A stretch of 64,000 nucleotides of DNA from HXMU1420-2 sp017643305 (GTDB lineage: Bacteria; Pseudomonadota; Alphaproteobacteria; Rhodobacterales; Rhodobacteraceae), in assembly GCA_965217135.1 (NCBI GenBank), contig OZ244249.1, forward strand, positions 3,348,001 to 3,412,000, given 5' to 3'. Below, in pieces: positions 15,383 through 24,588 of the stretch. Numbering within the stretch: the first letter of the stretch is position 1; every line of letters begins with the position of its first letter. Under the pieces are notes generated by a model. It saw only the letters and a list, made by a program, of their open reading frames with translations. It was not told the DNA's origin and did not search any database. A program made the translations under genes and the position numbers.

Positions 15383-16575
15383 CCGATACCCGCCTACCCG
15401 TCACCGTCCTGTCCGGCTTTCTTGGTGCCGGCAAAACCACGCTGCTGAACCGCGTGCTCAACAACCGCGAAGGCCGCCGTGTGGCCGTCATTGTCAACGA
15501 CATGTCCGAGGTGAACATCGACGCTGATTTGGTGCGCGAAGGAACCGAGCTGTCACGGTCCGAGGAAAAGCTGGTTGAAATGTCCAATGGCTGCATCTGT
15601 TGCACCCTGCGCGACGACCTGCTGAAGGAAGTACGCCACCTGTCCGAAGAAGGGCGGTTCGATTATCTTCTGATCGAATCCACTGGCATTTCCGAACCCC
15701 TGCCAGTGGCCGCAACTTTTGACTTCCGTGACGAACAGGGCGAAAGCCTGTCGGATGTTGCGCGGCTCGACACGATGGTGACCGTCGTGGATGCGGTGAA
15801 CCTGCTGCAAGACTATTCCAGCCACGATTTCCTGACCGATCGGGGCGAATCCTTGGGGGAAGAAGACGACCGCAGCCTGGTCAGCCTATTGACCGAGCAG
15901 ATCGAATTTGCTGATGTGGTCATCCTGAACAAGATCTCGGATGCCGGTCCCGAGCGTACAGATGCCGCGCGCAAGATAATCCGCAGCCTGAACGCGGATG
16001 CAAAAATCATCGAAACGGATCAATCCGCCGTGGCCTCTGATGCCGTTCTGGATACCGGTTTGTTTGATTTCGACACGGCACATGAACATCCGATGTGGGC
16101 CAAGGAACTATACGGGTTTGGCAACCATGTGCCGGAAGATGAGGAATACGGCATTACCTCATTTGTCTACAACGCCCGTGCCCCGTTTGACCCGGCCAAG
16201 CTGCATGCTGTTCTGAATGGCCCCCTGCCCGGCACGATCCGCGCCAAGGGGCATTTCTGGATCGCGACTCAGCCCCGCTGGGCGGCTGAGTTCAGCCTTG
16301 CTGGTGCGATGTCGTCGGTCAAACCGCTAGGGCTGTGGTGGGCTGCAGTCCCGGAGGAACGGTTGCCGACCCATCCGGAGGCACAGGCCGAGATCGCCCG
16401 CAACTGGGCCGAACCCTGGGGCGACCGGCGGCAGGAGATCGTATTTATCGGCACCTCACTGGATCAGAAGGCGATTTCAGACAAGCTGGATTCTGCGCTG
16501 ATGGACAGCACTGAGTTTGAGCCCGAAGTTTGGGCCAAACTGCCCGATCCGTTTCCCCGCTGGGGTGTGCAGTGA
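15379..16575 (+). CDS. CobW/COG0523-family GTPase (putative zinc metallochaperone)
   Basis: A 398-residue G3E GTPase. The P-loop is GFLGAGKTTLLN, the metal-binding motif is GCICC (NGCICCTLRDD), Walker B is YLLIESTGISEP and the base-specificity motif is NKIS. The C-terminal CobW domain begins near residue 260 (GITSFVYNARAPFD, AKGHFWIATQP). Members hand metal ions, typically zinc, to client proteins. I start at ATG 15379, which overlaps the preceding stop. The DUF1826 gene follows with a GTGA overlap, an association known from zinc-starvation operons, though control here looks to be by Rrf2 rather than Zur. Confidence 0.9.
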   Translation: MTDTRLPVTVLSGFLGAGKTTLLNRVLNNREGRRVAVIVNDMSEVNIDADLVREGTELSRSEEKLVEMSNGCICCTLRDDLLKEVRHLSEEGRFDYLLIESTGISEPLPVAATFDFRDEQGESLSDVARLDTMVTVVDAVNLLQDYSSHDFLTDRGESLGEEDDRSLVSLLTEQIEFADVVILNKISDAGPERTDAARKIIRSLNADAKIIETDQSAVASDAVLDTGLFDFDTAHEHPMWAKELYGFGNHVPEDEEYGITSFVYNARAPFDPAKLHAVLNGPLPGTIRAKGHFWIATQPRWAAEFSLAGAMSSVKPLGLWWAAVPEERLPTHPEAQAEIARNWAEPWGDRRQEIVFIGTSLDQKAISDKLDSALMDSTEFEPEVWAKLPDPFPRWGVQ

Positions 16576-17219
16576 ACTTGGGCGGGCATGAACGGGTCAC
16601 CCTGACCGACGCCGCTGTTGGTGTGGGTCTGGCCAATGACCCATCGGCGTTGAATGTGTTTTTGCGGCCCGGATGCGCCGCGGCCATATGGCAGCGGCAA
16701 ACCCCGCCCGACGTGCAAGCCTGGATTACTGCGCTGGACCCTGCCCTGTTGCCAAAGGGGCGCGTCGTCCTGCCAACCGCTCATGTGGCGCGGGTCGTGC
16801 AGCAGCTTTGCGATATGTCCGGCCTGCCGGACGGACCGGAACGGGACTGGCTTCAGGCGGATATCGCCCTGCTGGCCGATACGTTTGCCGATCTGATGAC
16901 AACGCCCTACCTGCGGCTGCGGTTGGACGTGGTGAAGACCAATGCCTGCCGTAAATTCCACATCGACGCGGTCACCGCGCGGCTGGTCTGCACCTATCGC
17001 GGGATCGGGACGCAATATGGCATTTCCACCGATGGGCACGATCCCAAGCGCGTGTTCACGGTGCAGACCGGTGCGCCAATCCTTCTGCGTGGAACGTTGT
17101 GGCCTGACCAGCCCGCGTCAGCATTGCTGCACCGGTCGCCTCCGATTGAAGGCAGTGGGGAGACCCGGCTACTTTTGGTGCTGGACCCGATCCACGATCC
17201 GGGCGAGCCGGTAATGTAA
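16572..17219 (+). CDS. DUF1826 domain-containing protein
   Basis: A 215-residue protein matching the DUF1826 family by pattern. It has an N-terminal LNVFLRPGCAAAIWQR, a central LRLRLDVVKTNACRKFHID (conserved Cys and His that could bind metal), CTYRGIGTQYG and a C-terminal SPPIEGSGETRLLLVLDP. The function is unknown. Genes of this family commonly sit beside COG0523 GTPases. The start is taken as the GTG at 16572, overlapping the CobW stop (GTGA); an upstream ATG at 16530 would overlap by 45 bp. Confidence 0.84.
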   Translation: MNLGGHERVTLTDAAVGVGLANDPSALNVFLRPGCAAAIWQRQTPPDVQAWITALDPALLPKGRVVLPTAHVARVVQQLCDMSGLPDGPERDWLQADIALLADTFADLMTTPYLRLRLDVVKTNACRKFHIDAVTARLVCTYRGIGTQYGISTDGHDPKRVFTVQTGAPILLRGTLWPDQPASALLHRSPPIEGSGETRLLLVLDPIHDPGEPVM

Positions 17220-17580
17220 GCCGCATCCCGGACCTAAGCGGCCTGCACCGGAAGCGGCGCGCGATCAATCCTATGACGGCCTGCCGCCGCCTTCGTATTG
17301 GTGGCTGGCGCAGGCCGCCCTGCCCTGGTCTCCCAGTTCCTTGTGACGGATCTGGTCCAAATCGCGGGTCTAGGATTTATCCGCCAAAGAAAATCTGCAG
17401 GTGCTGTCATGGGCCTAGGCACGCACCTTGCCACAAGACCGGCAATCCACGGCTTTCAAACTTGCATCACGGGTTTGAGGCTGCAGTTTCTGCGGGAGCG
17501 ACTGCGATCTGCCGGCCGATCTGACCGGGGCACTGACGGGCGGATGATTGAAGATGTCAATCTGACATGTCCAATTCCGA
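17220..17580. other. Stretch without a recognisable gene
   Basis: Nothing in these 360 bp resembles a known protein on either strand. Given the decayed genes on its right, it may be the eroded remainder of lost coding sequence. Confidence 0.4.
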
Positions 17581-17697
17581 TCAGAATATGAAATCTCCCC
17601 TGTTCAGATCGCTGAGGGATACACCTGCGATTGTCATGGTGTTGCCCTCGACGTCCGTGATGACCACATCATTACCCAACTGTTGCATACGTGGTAC
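17581..17697 (-). pseudogene. C-terminal remnant of an RTX-type calcium-binding secreted protein
   Basis: On the minus strand about 35 residues read LGNDVVITDVEGNTMTIAGV and then SLSDLNRGDFIF followed by a stop. This is the characteristic C-terminal end of haemolysin-type/RTX proteins secreted by type I systems. No glycine-rich nonapeptide repeats or upstream frame remain. Only the tail has survived. Confidence 0.62.
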
Positions 17698-17814
17698 CGT
17701 GGGACGCTAAGCTCGCGTTTCAAGCCCAGTTTCTGTTTCGATGCCTGGGCTTGGACCTGGCCATAAGGACCGGCGCACCATCGACAGGCATTCTGACCAA
17801 AAAGGTACCGCGCC

Positions 17815-18300
17815 ATGACCACACAGGAACGAAAACCAGATCTGCGCGGCGGCTGTTTCCGATGTGGCTGGATACGGCGCAGGTCAGCATCGCGCTTACC
17901 GCCTATCACATCAACAACCTCTTCTTTTCAGGGGTTAAACCCGATGGCGGTATTGCTTTCTTTGAACGCAGTTTTGAACGTTGCATGGGGCTGGGCGCGG
18001 AGAACGGCCAAATATGGATGAGCGCACTGTCCCAGCTTTGGCGGTTCGAAAACTTCATGGAGCCGGGCGAGACCCACGACGGCTATGACGCCCGGTTCGT
18101 ACCGGTCACCGGCCACACAACGGGTGACCTGAACATACACGACACCCGCCCCGGTGGGGATGGCCCACCAGCATTTGTCGCTACACGCTAAAATTGTCAT
18201 GCCACCCTGGCCGAGCGCGGCAGTTTCAAGGCGCTTTGGCATCCTCCATTCATCGATCGCATCGCGGCGGAAGACCGGTGCCAGCCGGACGGGTTGGCCA
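17815..18300 (+). pseudogene. TIGR03032/DUF4915 family protein, broken N-terminal part
   Basis: Homology by pattern to the TIGR03032 family is clear. Segments are ALTAYHINNLFFSGVKPDG, ALSQLWRFENFMEPGE, GYDARFVPVTGHTTGDLNIHD and, after an in-frame TAA at 18189-18191, NCHATLAERGSFKALWHPPF and AAEDRCQPDGLA. The start (MTTQERKPD) is in another frame, so a frameshift lies near 17855. The gene is cut at about 18300, where it abuts an oppositely oriented remnant. These proteins are about 330-370 residues and often accompany RTX/surface-protein biosynthesis genes. No function can remain. Confidence 0.72.
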
Positions 18301-18571
18301 GTGGAGGAAATGACCTGTTCGCCTTTGGCAAACCGCCATGCCTGATCCGGGAGCAGTGTGTTACCAAACAGACCCGCGTCCAGCGACAGGCCCGTGTGCA
18401 GGTGTGAATCGCCCCATAGCGGACGTTCTGGGATCGTGCGATTGGCGTAAGGCAAAAAGGGTGGCGCTTTGAACGTGCCTTCGGCGGCCTCTTTGCTGGG
18501 CACCCCATCGTTCGCATAGGCCGATCCGCCGTTAGCGCAGCAGTTGCTACGGAAACAAGAATACGCTGCAT
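18280..18571 (-). pseudogene. DUF3604 family protein, N-terminal remnant
   Basis: The minus strand encodes a signal peptide (MQRILVSVATAALTA) and, after a frameshift near 18528, SKEAAEGTFKAPPFLPY.., PLWGDSHLHTGLSLDAG and LPDQAWRFAKGEQVISSTGQ. This is the typical start of DUF3604 metal-dependent hydrolase-like proteins, with the metal-site motif GDSHLHT. The family runs to about 600-700 residues, but here it ends at the junction with the plus-strand TIGR03032 fragment. It is clearly non-functional. Confidence 0.72.
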
Positions 18572-18831
18572 ATCTGTCCCTTATCGGTTTGTATGTTAGG
18601 AATTCGCACTCATAACTCACGCCAGAGGTTCACGACCTCTGGGTGACACCGGAAAAAAGGGGGCAGGTACGGTTCCATACCGGATGTATTGGGAAATAAT
18701 GCCCGCGTTCTCCTCGGTACGCGTCACCAATTTAGCAGGACGGCAACAGCACGGGTCAACTGAAATCTGAGATCACCTTTGGGTTGAGTCAATCTTGGCC
18801 GGACTGGTACGCGCCGTTTTCCACCCCAGGG

Positions 18832-19938
18832 TTAGCCGCCGTTCTGCGCGCTCTGCTGGTTGCGGGCCTCTGACAGATAGAGGGCGACGGTATAGTATGC
18901 GTCCATGGAAACCAGCTTGCGATCCCGCACTAGTTCGTTCAGCAGCGCGCTTTGGGACCAGTTGCCGCGCCGTGTGAATTGGCGGGCCACTGCCTCTGCC
19001 GCGGCAGGGCGATCGCGCACAAGCCTCGCAATGGCTGCGTTGATTGCGGCTTGTTGCACATCATCGACCAGCGCTTGGTGCACCGATAGCGCCATGATGA
19101 TCTGTTCCAGTTTTTCCAGCGATTGGGCCGGATCCTGCAGAATATCCGCTGCCAGTGCCGAAATCGCAGCAGGGCCATCCAGCTCTATATACGCCGCAGC
19201 AAATGCCCCCAGATTGGCGGGCATCGCACCACCTTTTGCCCCTCGGATGGCCTTGGAAATGACCGCGCGGGCGTCCTCGGTCCCGCTCAGCCCGATCAGC
19301 AAGGCATGGATCGCCTGATAAGGGTAACCTTCCTCGGTCCAGAGCTGGGCGATCAAATCCTCCGGCGGTATCCGCAGATCGAAGGTCTGCAACTGGGCAT
19401 AAGAAACCTTGTCCAGTTCCCCGATGACAATCGCCCTGTAGCGTGGGTCGGGCGTGTCTTGCAGGGCATCAAGAAAGTCGATCCGGCTTTGCGGCATGGC
19501 CTCGCGCCAGGTATTGCGATGGGCCAGCGCAGTGTGCAGAACATCGCGGAATGCATCGTCAATATAGGCCACACGCCGCCATTCCCCGTTGGCGATTTCC
19601 GCGAACAACACTGCATCGTCGGCATGCAACGCCAGCTTGCGCCGCGTCGAGCTGTCGACCAAATGTGTGACAGGACCGGGCACCGCTGACCCGGACAGGA
19701 CATCGACCACTGCAAACTTGAACGGATTGTCGGCGGCGGGCCGGGCCAGAACCAAACTGTCACTGTCCACAATCCAGTCGATCAGCGTGCGTTCCGGCTT
19801 GACCATGTCGAACGCGCAGGCCAACGCAGGGCGCGTGTGTACCGGCACAAACGCCAAGGTGACGCTCAACAGCAGGACAAAGGTCCCTCGAAGAGCGCGG
19901 TTCTGCATCTGGTGCAGACGTCTTGGCCAGATGTCCAT
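18832..19938 (-). CDS. Secreted hypothetical protein, HEAT-like helical C-terminal half
   Basis: A 368-residue predicted exported protein that I cannot name. The leader is RALRGTFVLLLSVTLAFVPV.., cleaved near RPALACA. The mature N-terminal third (CAFDMVKPERTLIDWIVDSD) seems to be a small beta-rich domain. The rest is rich in alanine/leucine helices (AIRGAKGGAMPANLGAFAAA, PAQSLEKLEQIIMALSVHQA) and could be HEAT-like. I start at ATG 19938, after AGGGGAGTG, rather than 135 bp upstream. It is divergent from a parvulin/HupE gene pair, and this arrangement suggests a joint role in the cell envelope (inference). Confidence 0.65.
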   Translation of the reverse strand: MDIWPRRLHQMQNRALRGTFVLLLSVTLAFVPVHTRPALACAFDMVKPERTLIDWIVDSDSLVLARPAADNPFKFAVVDVLSGSAVPGPVTHLVDSSTRRKLALHADDAVLFAEIANGEWRRVAYIDDAFRDVLHTALAHRNTWREAMPQSRIDFLDALQDTPDPRYRAIVIGELDKVSYAQLQTFDLRIPPEDLIAQLWTEEGYPYQAIHALLIGLSGTEDARAVISKAIRGAKGGAMPANLGAFAAAYIELDGPAAISALAADILQDPAQSLEKLEQIIMALSVHQALVDDVQQAAINAAIARLVRDRPAAAEAVARQFTRRGNWSQSALLNELVRDRKLVSMDAYYTVALYLSEARNQQSAQNGG

Positions 19939-20110
19939 CACACTCCCCTTTCCAGCGCGACAAACCGAAGAGACGCCGGAGGTTCCACGCGCCCTAGCCT
20001 GACGCATCCTATCACAAGCCCCTGCTCGATAGAATAAAGTTGAAACCCTGCCAATGACATGTTCCTTTTTCACAGAAGTTCAAACACTGCACCGTTGGGG
20101 GAGGCTGGCC

Positions 20111-20962
20111 TTGAAAAGCATCATCGGCATTTTTCGTGAGCCGCTGGTGCATTTCTTGCTGATCGGATTGGTGATCTTCCTGGCCTTTGGCGCACTGAAC
20201 GAACCTATAGAAGACGCAACAACCGATGCCCAGATTGAGGTCACCGCGAACGATGTGAGCACGATGGTGGCGCAGTTTGAAAAAGCGTGGCGCAGGGTGC
20301 CGACCCGTGAAGAACTGGATGCATTGATCGAAGCACGGGTGCGGGAAAGCATCTTGGTGCGCGAGGCGCTCGCGCTGTTGATGGATCAGGGCGATGCGGT
20401 GATCAACCAGCGGCTCAGCCAGAAAATGACTTTTCTGATGGAGTCGGCCGCGCGGGCCAACCCACCATCGGATGAAGATCTGAGCGCCTATTTCAAGGAG
20501 AACGAGGATAAATACAGGTCGCGCCCTTTGATCGCCTTTGAGCACGTGTATTTCGGCGACACTCTGGATCAGGGGGAAGTGGACGCCGCACTTTCCGCAC
20601 TGGCCAATGGGGCAGACCCGACTGCGTTCGGCAAACGCACGATGATGCCACCACGCATCCCATCGTCCCCGCCGAACGCGATTGATGGGGCTTTTGGCCG
20701 GGGGTTCTTTGAAAGGCTTGCCGGGTCCGAGCCAGGCAAATGGGAGGGGCCAGTACAGTCGGGCTTTGGTTTCCACGCAGTTCGCGTTTCCGAAAACGTC
20801 CCTGGCGGCGCGCCGGATTTCGAGGCTGTGCAGGATCGGGTCATCGCCGATTACACCAGTTTTGCCGCCGCTGAACTATCCGAAGCCATGTTTGCAGACC
20901 TGCGGGCGCGATATGTTGTCATGCTGCCTGACGCATCCGAAATTGAGGGGGCGTTGCAGTGA
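20111..20962 (+). CDS. Membrane-anchored parvulin-type peptidyl-prolyl isomerase
   Basis: About 283 residues. One N-terminal membrane helix (REPLVHFLLIGLVIFLAFGA) is followed by a periplasmic chaperone-like helical part and a PpiC-type domain (RPLIAFEHVYFG .. GFFERLAGSEPGKWEGP .. GFHAVRVSENVPG). The start is taken as TTG 20111, because GGGGGAGG precedes it by six bases and the resulting N-terminus matches family practice; ATG 20054 is the alternative. The next gene overlaps by 4 bp (GTGA). Parvulins paired with HupE-like proteins occur in many proteobacteria, presumably folding a periplasmic client. Confidence 0.82.
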   Translation: MKSIIGIFREPLVHFLLIGLVIFLAFGALNEPIEDATTDAQIEVTANDVSTMVAQFEKAWRRVPTREELDALIEARVRESILVREALALLMDQGDAVINQRLSQKMTFLMESAARANPPSDEDLSAYFKENEDKYRSRPLIAFEHVYFGDTLDQGEVDAALSALANGADPTAFGKRTMMPPRIPSSPPNAIDGAFGRGFFERLAGSEPGKWEGPVQSGFGFHAVRVSENVPGGAPDFEAVQDRVIADYTSFAAAELSEAMFADLRARYVVMLPDASEIEGALQ

Positions 20963-21963
20963 AGCTGCTGGCCCTGATCCTTCTGGTTCTGGGGATGCTT
21001 CCTCCGGGCCAGGTGCAGGCCCACGCCCTGCAGCCCGGCTATCTGGAGATTTCTCAGATAGCGGGCGACAGCTATCGTGTGTTCTGGCGTCGTCCGGACG
21101 TGAAGGGCGCGCCGATGGCCATCGACGCCCGTCTCCCGGGCACTTGCGAGCCATCTAAAGGCCCAGATGCGCGGTTCGATGCCTCTGCATGGGTCGCGGT
21201 CTGGGTTGCGGCCTGTCCCGGAGGTTTGGCCGGTGGCACGGTCACGATCGAAGGGCTGGACGGTCAGGAAACCGATGTTCTGATCCGGTATCCGGCGGAA
21301 GACGGGCAAATGCGATCTGTCAGGCTGACGCCGGACAACTCCGACTTTGTGGTACCCGCAAATCCGGGGGCGTTCGACGTGATCCGCACCTACCTGCCGC
21401 TCGGTATAGAACACATTCTTGGTGGGATCGACCACCTGCTGTTCGTCTTCGCGCTGCTGCTTCTGATCACCGACAGATGGCGGCTGATCGGTGCGATCAC
21501 GGCCTTTACTATTGCGCACAGCGTCACCATGGCCGTGGCGACGCTGGGCTGGGTGGCGTTGCCAGGCCCACCGGTCGAAGCCGTCATTGCCCTATCGATC
21601 ATGTTCGTTGCTTCAGAACTGGCCCAGCGCGACGGCGAGACTGATCGCGTGTCCGAGCGCTATCCATGGAGCGTGTCCTTTGCCTTTGGCCTGCTGCACG
21701 GGTTTGGTTTTGCCGGGGCCCTGCGCGAAATCGGGTTGCCACAGTCCGATGTGCCCCTGGCGCTGTTGTCCTTCAACCTGGGTGTGGAAATCGGGCAGCT
21801 TCTGTTTGTAGCCGCCGTGATCGCGGCCGGTTTTGCGTTGCGCCACGTCTGGCCTACGGTCAGGGCGCTGTTTTTGCCGGGTACACGTTTCGCCGTAACA
21901 GGTGCCTATGCCATTGGCGGCATATCAGCATACTGGTTCATCGACCGCCTTTCCGGCTTTTGA
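20959..21963 (+). CDS. HupE/UreJ-family membrane protein (putative metal transport)
   Basis: A 334-residue protein with a signal peptide (LLALILLVLGMLPPGQVQA|HA), an extracytoplasmic beta-rich domain to about residue 135, and then six membrane helices of the HupE/UreJ type. The signature LGIEHILGGIDHLLFVFALL carries His residues, and TIAHSVTMAVATLG and FAFGLLHGFGFAGALREIGL provide further conserved His. HupE-like proteins are thought to import nickel or cobalt, but no hydrogenase or urease is in view, so the metal is unknown. The start is a GTG overlapping the parvulin gene. Confidence 0.85.
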   Translation: MKLLALILLVLGMLPPGQVQAHALQPGYLEISQIAGDSYRVFWRRPDVKGAPMAIDARLPGTCEPSKGPDARFDASAWVAVWVAACPGGLAGGTVTIEGLDGQETDVLIRYPAEDGQMRSVRLTPDNSDFVVPANPGAFDVIRTYLPLGIEHILGGIDHLLFVFALLLLITDRWRLIGAITAFTIAHSVTMAVATLGWVALPGPPVEAVIALSIMFVASELAQRDGETDRVSERYPWSVSFAFGLLHGFGFAGALREIGLPQSDVPLALLSFNLGVEIGQLLFVAAVIAAGFALRHVWPTVRALFLPGTRFAVTGAYAIGGISAYWFIDRLSGF

Positions 21964-21973
21964 TGGTCTGAGA

Positions 21974-22789
21974 TTACTCCGCCGCTGGCGGAACCGCCCG
22001 TTGATACAGGTGCCACGTGGTGTGTGCGAGGATCGGCAAGGTGAAAATCAGCCCCAGGAACGCCGGGGCCAGAGACAGCAGCATGGTGACCGAAATGATC
22101 GCCGCCCATGTCAGCATGACACGGGGGTTTTGTGCAACCACACGAATGGAGGTGAGCATGGCGGTGACAAAATCCGTTTCCCGATCCAACAGCATGGGCA
22201 TAGACACCACCGTTACCGTGAATAGGACAGAGCACAGAAAGGCCCCGACACAGGTGCCGATAGCCAGAAACGTCCAGCCCTCAGACGTGAATAGGATGGT
22301 ATCGAAAAACCCATCCAGATCGGAAAAGGAGGAATCCTGCAGGATGATCACCAACAGTGTCCGGAACTGGTAGAACCAGACCCAGAAAATGAACAGGGTG
22401 ACAAAGGCCATCCACCCCATTTCCCGTTTGCGTTGTCTTGCCATGGCGGTGAGGATTTCGGACCAGCCAAAGCTTTCCCCGGCTTGCAGCCGCCGCGAAA
22501 TTTCATAAAGCCCGGCAGCGGCAAAGGGCGCGACCAGCGGAAAACCGATTGCGGCGGGAATGACCATCCAGCCCTTGCCGAGCCAGACCAGACACCACAC
22601 GAACAAGAAACCGAACATCGCGTAGAACAGGCCGAAGAACCCGCTCATCAGCGGCCGGGCCAGGAAATCGGAAAATCCCGCTTTTAGCGACGAGGCGATG
22701 TCTTCAGCGGTCACGGTGTTGACCGCTGGCAGACCTCGCGGCGGCGTCGGGTTGTCCAGTGGGGCGGTTTCTGGGCTCCTGGATGTCAT
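21974..22789 (-). CDS. DUF2189 family integral membrane protein
   Basis: A 271-residue inner-membrane protein with six hydrophobic segments. The N-terminal PLMSGFFGLFYAMFGFLF and the central pattern PFAAAGLYEISRRLQAGE are typical of DUF2189, a family of unknown function common in Alphaproteobacteria. The start at 22789 follows GGGAGGAGTG. It converges with the HupE gene (10 bp between stops). Confidence 0.82.
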   Translation of the reverse strand: MTSRSPETAPLDNPTPPRGLPAVNTVTAEDIASSLKAGFSDFLARPLMSGFFGLFYAMFGFLFVWCLVWLGKGWMVIPAAIGFPLVAPFAAAGLYEISRRLQAGESFGWSEILTAMARQRKREMGWMAFVTLFIFWVWFYQFRTLLVIILQDSSFSDLDGFFDTILFTSEGWTFLAIGTCVGAFLCSVLFTVTVVSMPMLLDRETDFVTAMLTSIRVVAQNPRVMLTWAAIISVTMLLSLAPAFLGLIFTLPILAHTTWHLYQRAVPPAAE

Positions 22790-23076
22790 GAAACACTCCT
22801 CCCAAAGCAAGGCGGCAAACGGCCACCTTCTGCCTGCAAGTCTGCGTCAACGGCAGGCGTTGGAGCAAGACTGGAGTCGGCGACAGGCCCGCCTGCATGC
22901 TATTCCGCTCCCTCGGCGCGGGATCAGCCAGACTCTGCAAATCGTTGGAAGACATTTGAAAGGTCGAACTGGGCGAAGGGCCGCACCTTCAGCGTGAAAT
23001 TGACGCTGATTTTTGACCCCCGCCTTCCGGCAGAGGCTGGCGCGCTATGATGGCGTAGTTTCCCACGAACTCCAGA

Positions 23077-24588
23077 TCAGCTGAGCTCGGCCAAGAAACG
23101 GTCTGCATCGGCAAGAACCTGCTCGCGGCGGTCTTCGTCCATGCGATCCCAGGTGCGATACATGGGCGACATTCTGGGGTTGGTTTTGAACCGGTCACGG
23201 TGCCGCGCCAGAAAATGCCAGTACAGTACGTTGAACGGGCAAGCGGTTTCACCCGTTTTTGCCTTCACCAAATAAGCACAGGACCCGCAATAGTCGGACA
23301 TTTTCGAGATATAGTTGCCGGACGAAACATAGGGTTTCGACCCAACCAGACCACCATCCGCAAACTGGCTCATGCCGATTGTGTTCGGGGCTTCGACCCA
23401 TTCGACGGCATCCGCATAGACCGACAGGTACCAATCATGCACCTCAGCCGGATTCACACCGACCAGCAGGGCGAAATTGCCAGTGACCATCAGCCGTTGA
23501 ATATGGTGGGCATAGGCATGCGCGCGGGTTTCTTCGATAACCCGGGACATGCACGCCATCTTGGTCTCCGCACCCCAGAACATTGCGGGCAACGCGCGGG
23601 TGTGTCCAAGCGCATTACGCGAGGTGTAGTCCGGCCCGGCGTGGAAATAGATGCCCCGGACAAATTCCCGCCAGCCGATGATCTGTCGGATAAACCCCTC
23701 TGCTGCATTCAGTGGGACATCACCCGCCGCCCAGGCCGCTTCGACCCGTTGGCACACCTCCAGCGGGTCCAGCAGCCCGATGTTGAGGTAGGGGGAGATC
23801 AGGGCATGATAAAGGAATGGATCGCCCGACAGCATGGCATCCTGAAAATCTCCGAAATTTGGCAGGTAATGTTCGATGAAGTGGGACAGAATCGCCTCAG
23901 CCTGTTCCCGGTCAGTGGCAAATCCAAATGGGCGAAGCATCCCGAAGTGCTCGGGAAATTGCGCCTCAACCAGATCCAGAACGTTTGACACAGTTTCATC
24001 GGGGTCGAACTGCAGCGCAGGCGGCTTGAAAAGGTCTTCCGATGCCGGTTTGCGGTTGTCGTGGTCGTAGTTCCATTTCCCCCCGGCTGGCGCATCTCCA
24101 TCCATCAAGAGGCCGGTCTTGCGGCGCATCTCACGATAAAAATATTCCATGCGCAGCTGCTTGCGCCCTTTGGCCCATTCTTCGAACTCGGACTGGCGTG
24201 CGATAAACCGGTCATCTTCCAGCATCGTGACGTCCAAAGGCAGGTTCTGCAGGGCCTCAACCAGTCGCCATTCACCGGGTCGGGTTGCAAGAACCTCATG
24301 CGCCCCTGCTTCATCAGCCCGCCGAATTAATTCGCCCGAAATGCTGCCGGTATTGTCCGGGTCGTCGAGGTCCGTGTACGCAACGCTCCACCCATCCGCA
24401 CGTAAAGCACTGGCGAATTTCCGCATGGCTGAAAGAAACAGGGCGATCTTCTTGGGATGGTGGCGGACATAGCTTGCTTCCCCCATCACCTCGGCCATGA
24501 CGACCAGATCGGTTGCTTTGTTGGCGGCCCGCAGCGCGGCAACTGATGGCGTTAGCTGGTCGCCCAACACCAGAACAAGCTTCACCAT
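23077..24588 (-). CDS. FeS-type bacterial photolyase/cryptochrome (PhrB-like)
   Basis: A 503-residue member of the iron-sulfur bacterial cryptochrome/photolyase family, whose studied members repair (6-4) photoproducts with light. The N-terminal antenna domain starts VKLVLVLGDQLTPS. The FAD-binding helical domain includes GWREFVRGIYFHAGPDY and HHIQRLMVTGNFALL. The iron-sulfur cysteines are visible: MACMSR, then DYCGSC and TACPFN. The length equals that of characterised members. It overlaps the SDR gene by 7 bp, so the two are co-transcribed. Confidence 0.9.
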   Translation of the reverse strand: MVKLVLVLGDQLTPSVAALRAANKATDLVVMAEVMGEASYVRHHPKKIALFLSAMRKFASALRADGWSVAYTDLDDPDNTGSISGELIRRADEAGAHEVLATRPGEWRLVEALQNLPLDVTMLEDDRFIARQSEFEEWAKGRKQLRMEYFYREMRRKTGLLMDGDAPAGGKWNYDHDNRKPASEDLFKPPALQFDPDETVSNVLDLVEAQFPEHFGMLRPFGFATDREQAEAILSHFIEHYLPNFGDFQDAMLSGDPFLYHALISPYLNIGLLDPLEVCQRVEAAWAAGDVPLNAAEGFIRQIIGWREFVRGIYFHAGPDYTSRNALGHTRALPAMFWGAETKMACMSRVIEETRAHAYAHHIQRLMVTGNFALLVGVNPAEVHDWYLSVYADAVEWVEAPNTIGMSQFADGGLVGSKPYVSSGNYISKMSDYCGSCAYLVKAKTGETACPFNVLYWHFLARHRDRFKTNPRMSPMYRTWDRMDEDRREQVLADADRFLAELS

